NCBI RefSeq assembly: GCF_041468085.1
Contig: NZ_CP121017.1
Location: forward strand, 2,917,676-2,981,675
Direction: 5' to 3'
From: Tistrella mobilis
GTDB lineage: Bacteria > Pseudomonadota > Alphaproteobacteria > Tistrellales > Tistrellaceae
Length of the DNA stretch: 64,000 nucleotides
The notes under the pieces were generated by a model. The model was not told the origin of the DNA and ran no database searches. It saw only the letters and a list, made by a program, of their open reading frames with translations. Position numbers and translations under genes: made by a program. Positions 62,767 through 64,000 of this stretch are shown piece by piece (position 1 is the stretch's first letter; every line of letters starts with the position of its first letter).

Positions 62767-64000
62767 ATGGCAACCATCCGCGGCACCTCGGGCAATAACA
62801 GGCTCACCGGCACCGATGTTGCCGACACGCTCTACGGGCTCGACGGCAACGACGTCCTCGATGGCGGCGAGGGCAATGATCTCTATGACGGCGGCAACGG
62901 CAACGACACCTTCCTGATCTGGGGCGCGACCGGCATCGACACCTTCCGTGGCGGTGCCGGTACCGACACCATCCGGTTGACCGACGGGGCCAGTACCGCC
63001 AGCTTCGTGCTCGGCACCAAGGCGTCGGTGGAGCGGATCGATTTTGCCGGTTTCGACCTCACCGGCACGGAAGGCGACGACGTCTTCGATCTCGGGGGGG
63101 TGATCAGCCTGATCGGCCGGCGGACGATCTGGCTGAACGACGGCGATGACCGCTTCACCGGCTCGGCCGCCGGCGACAGCGTTCATGGCGGCACCGGCGA
63201 CGACCGCCTGGATGGCGGGGCCGGTGACGACATCCTCGAAGGCGGGATCGGCAACGACACGCTGATCGGAAATGACGGCAATGACCGCATCGTGCTGCAG
63301 GGGCGGACCGGCCAGGACAAGATCCTGGGCGGCGCCGGCACCGACCGTGTGGTGATCGCAGGCGGCACCCAGCTGAGCTATCTGTCGCTCAACGCATCGG
63401 CCTCGATCGAAATTCTGCGCTTCGAGACCGGTGCTGCGCTGGAAGGCACCAGCGGACGCGATACCATCGATCTCTCGGGCGTCACCGCCTATGAAAACCG
63501 TCAGACCATCCGTCTCGGATCGGGGGCCGACAGCTTCAACGGCTCAAAGGCCGGGGACATGGTCGACGGCGGCAACGGCGATGACCGGCTTCTGGGCGGC
63601 GACGGTAACGACATCCTGGAAGGCGGCGCCGGCAACGACGTGCTGAACGGCGGCAATGGCAACGACATCTTCCGCGTCCAGGGCGCCTTCGGGGTCGATT
63701 CCTATAGCGGCGGCACCGGCACCGACACGCTGGAGATCGTCGGCGGCGCCCAGACCAGCAGCCTGCGGCTGCCGGCCAGCACATCGGTCGAGGTCCTGAA
63801 GTTCAACGGCTTCGACCTGAGCGGCACGGATGACAACGATCATTTCGACTTCAGCGGCATCACCACGATCATCGGCCGGCGCACCATCTGGCTGAATGAC
63901 GGCGACGACGTCTTCACCGGCTCCGGAACCGTCGATGAGGTTCATGGCGGCGAGGGTGACGACCGCATCGAAGGCGGCGCCGGTAACGACATCATCGAAG
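62767..64000 (+). CDS. Second RTX calcium-binding protein (partial, runs off the right edge)
   Basis: Starts ATG 62767, 110 bp after the first RTX gene, and stays open to the window end (411 codons). Begins MATIRGTSGNNRLTGTDVAD and repeats RTX nonapeptides (GGEGNDLYDG, GGTGDDRLDGGAGDD, GGNGNDIFRVQ) with beta modules like those of the first gene (GTDTIRLTDG, AGFDLTGTEGDDVFDL, GRRTIWLNDGDDRFTGSA). Here the modules are less alike and not as exactly repeated. Seven G at 63094-63100. The C-terminal export signal would lie beyond the window. Confidence 0.88.
   Translation, partial: MATIRGTSGNNRLTGTDVADTLYGLDGNDVLDGGEGNDLYDGGNGNDTFLIWGATGIDTFRGGAGTDTIRLTDGASTASFVLGTKASVERIDFAGFDLTGTEGDDVFDLGGVISLIGRRTIWLNDGDDRFTGSAAGDSVHGGTGDDRLDGGAGDDILEGGIGNDTLIGNDGNDRIVLQGRTGQDKILGGAGTDRVVIAGGTQLSYLSLNASASIEILRFETGAALEGTSGRDTIDLSGVTAYENRQTIRLGSGADSFNGSKAGDMVDGGNGDDRLLGGDGNDILEGGAGNDVLNGGNGNDIFRVQGAFGVDSYSGGTGTDTLEIVGGAQTSSLRLPASTSVEVLKFNGFDLSGTDDNDHFDFSGITTIIGRRTIWLNDGDDVFTGSGTVDEVHGGEGDDRIEGGAGNDIIE

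Overview
The window is 64 kb of very GC-rich DNA, densely coded on both strands, with GC-rich wobble positions, frequent 4-bp ATGA/GTGA stop-start overlaps and several GTG starts. The gene content (GTA-type tail proteins DUF2460/DUF2163, a DUF1489 protein, a CBS-linked HisKA kinase, HutF/HutG-type histidine breakdown, large RTX proteins) points to an alphaproteobacterium, most likely Rhodospirillales-like (for example the Tistrella neighbourhood). The genus is inference only. No stretch over 300 bp lacks a gene.

Layout. 1-6.6 kb: an AdeAB-like RND efflux pump (membrane fusion lipoprotein and AcrB-type permease) divergent from an AdeRS-like two-component pair. 6.6-8.8 kb: glmS, tRNA-Val(CAC) and a strong hairpin terminator. 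8.8-21.8 kb: one leftward, tightly overlapping block of virion genes (large terminase, DUF4055 portal, scaffold-like protein, Gp13-type capsid, connector proteins, tail protein, DUF2460, DUF2163, a GTA gp15-like tail protein, a DUF2793 fibre). It has no integrase, repressor, replication or lysis genes, no recognisable tape measure and no NlpC/P60 peptidase. It is either a stripped prophage or a domesticated GTA-like particle cluster. 22-43.4 kb: ordinary metabolism. This includes DinB, a lipoprotein, a threonine-dehydratase-like enzyme, a K+/H+ antiporter, an FAH-family hydrolase, a D-hydroxyacid dehydrogenase, a sulfate-assimilation group (siroheme-type dehydrogenase, APS reductase, cysQ) with recX, a ParA-like ATPase, a Sua5-type tRNA-modification enzyme, a CBS-domain histidine kinase, a D-2-hydroxyacid dehydrogenase (FAD), and divergent hut operons (hutFHG and hutIC) around HutC-like half-sites.

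43.4-50.4 kb is the most intriguing region. An SbnA/SbnB pair, predicted to make L-2,3-diaminopropionate, sits between two close paralogues of a two-part protein whose C-terminal half is an acyltransferase of the GNAT/FeeM-like kind. A LysE/RhtB exporter and a further GNAT-like protein follow. The sbnAB promoter region is an AT-rich island with three copies of TGATAATCA, which resemble Fur/iron-box halves. I read this as a candidate undescribed pathway making and exporting an (acylated?) diaminopropionate compound, possibly under iron control.

50.4-64 kb: a chemoreceptor, a CpxAR-like two-component system facing a macA-macB-nodT tripartite ABC efflux operon with a CpxR-type GTAAA-N6-GTAAA box between them, then two RTX calcium-binding proteins. 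The first contains near-perfect 381-bp tandem repeats. The second runs off the right edge. No type I secretion ATPase dedicated to RTX export is seen in the window.
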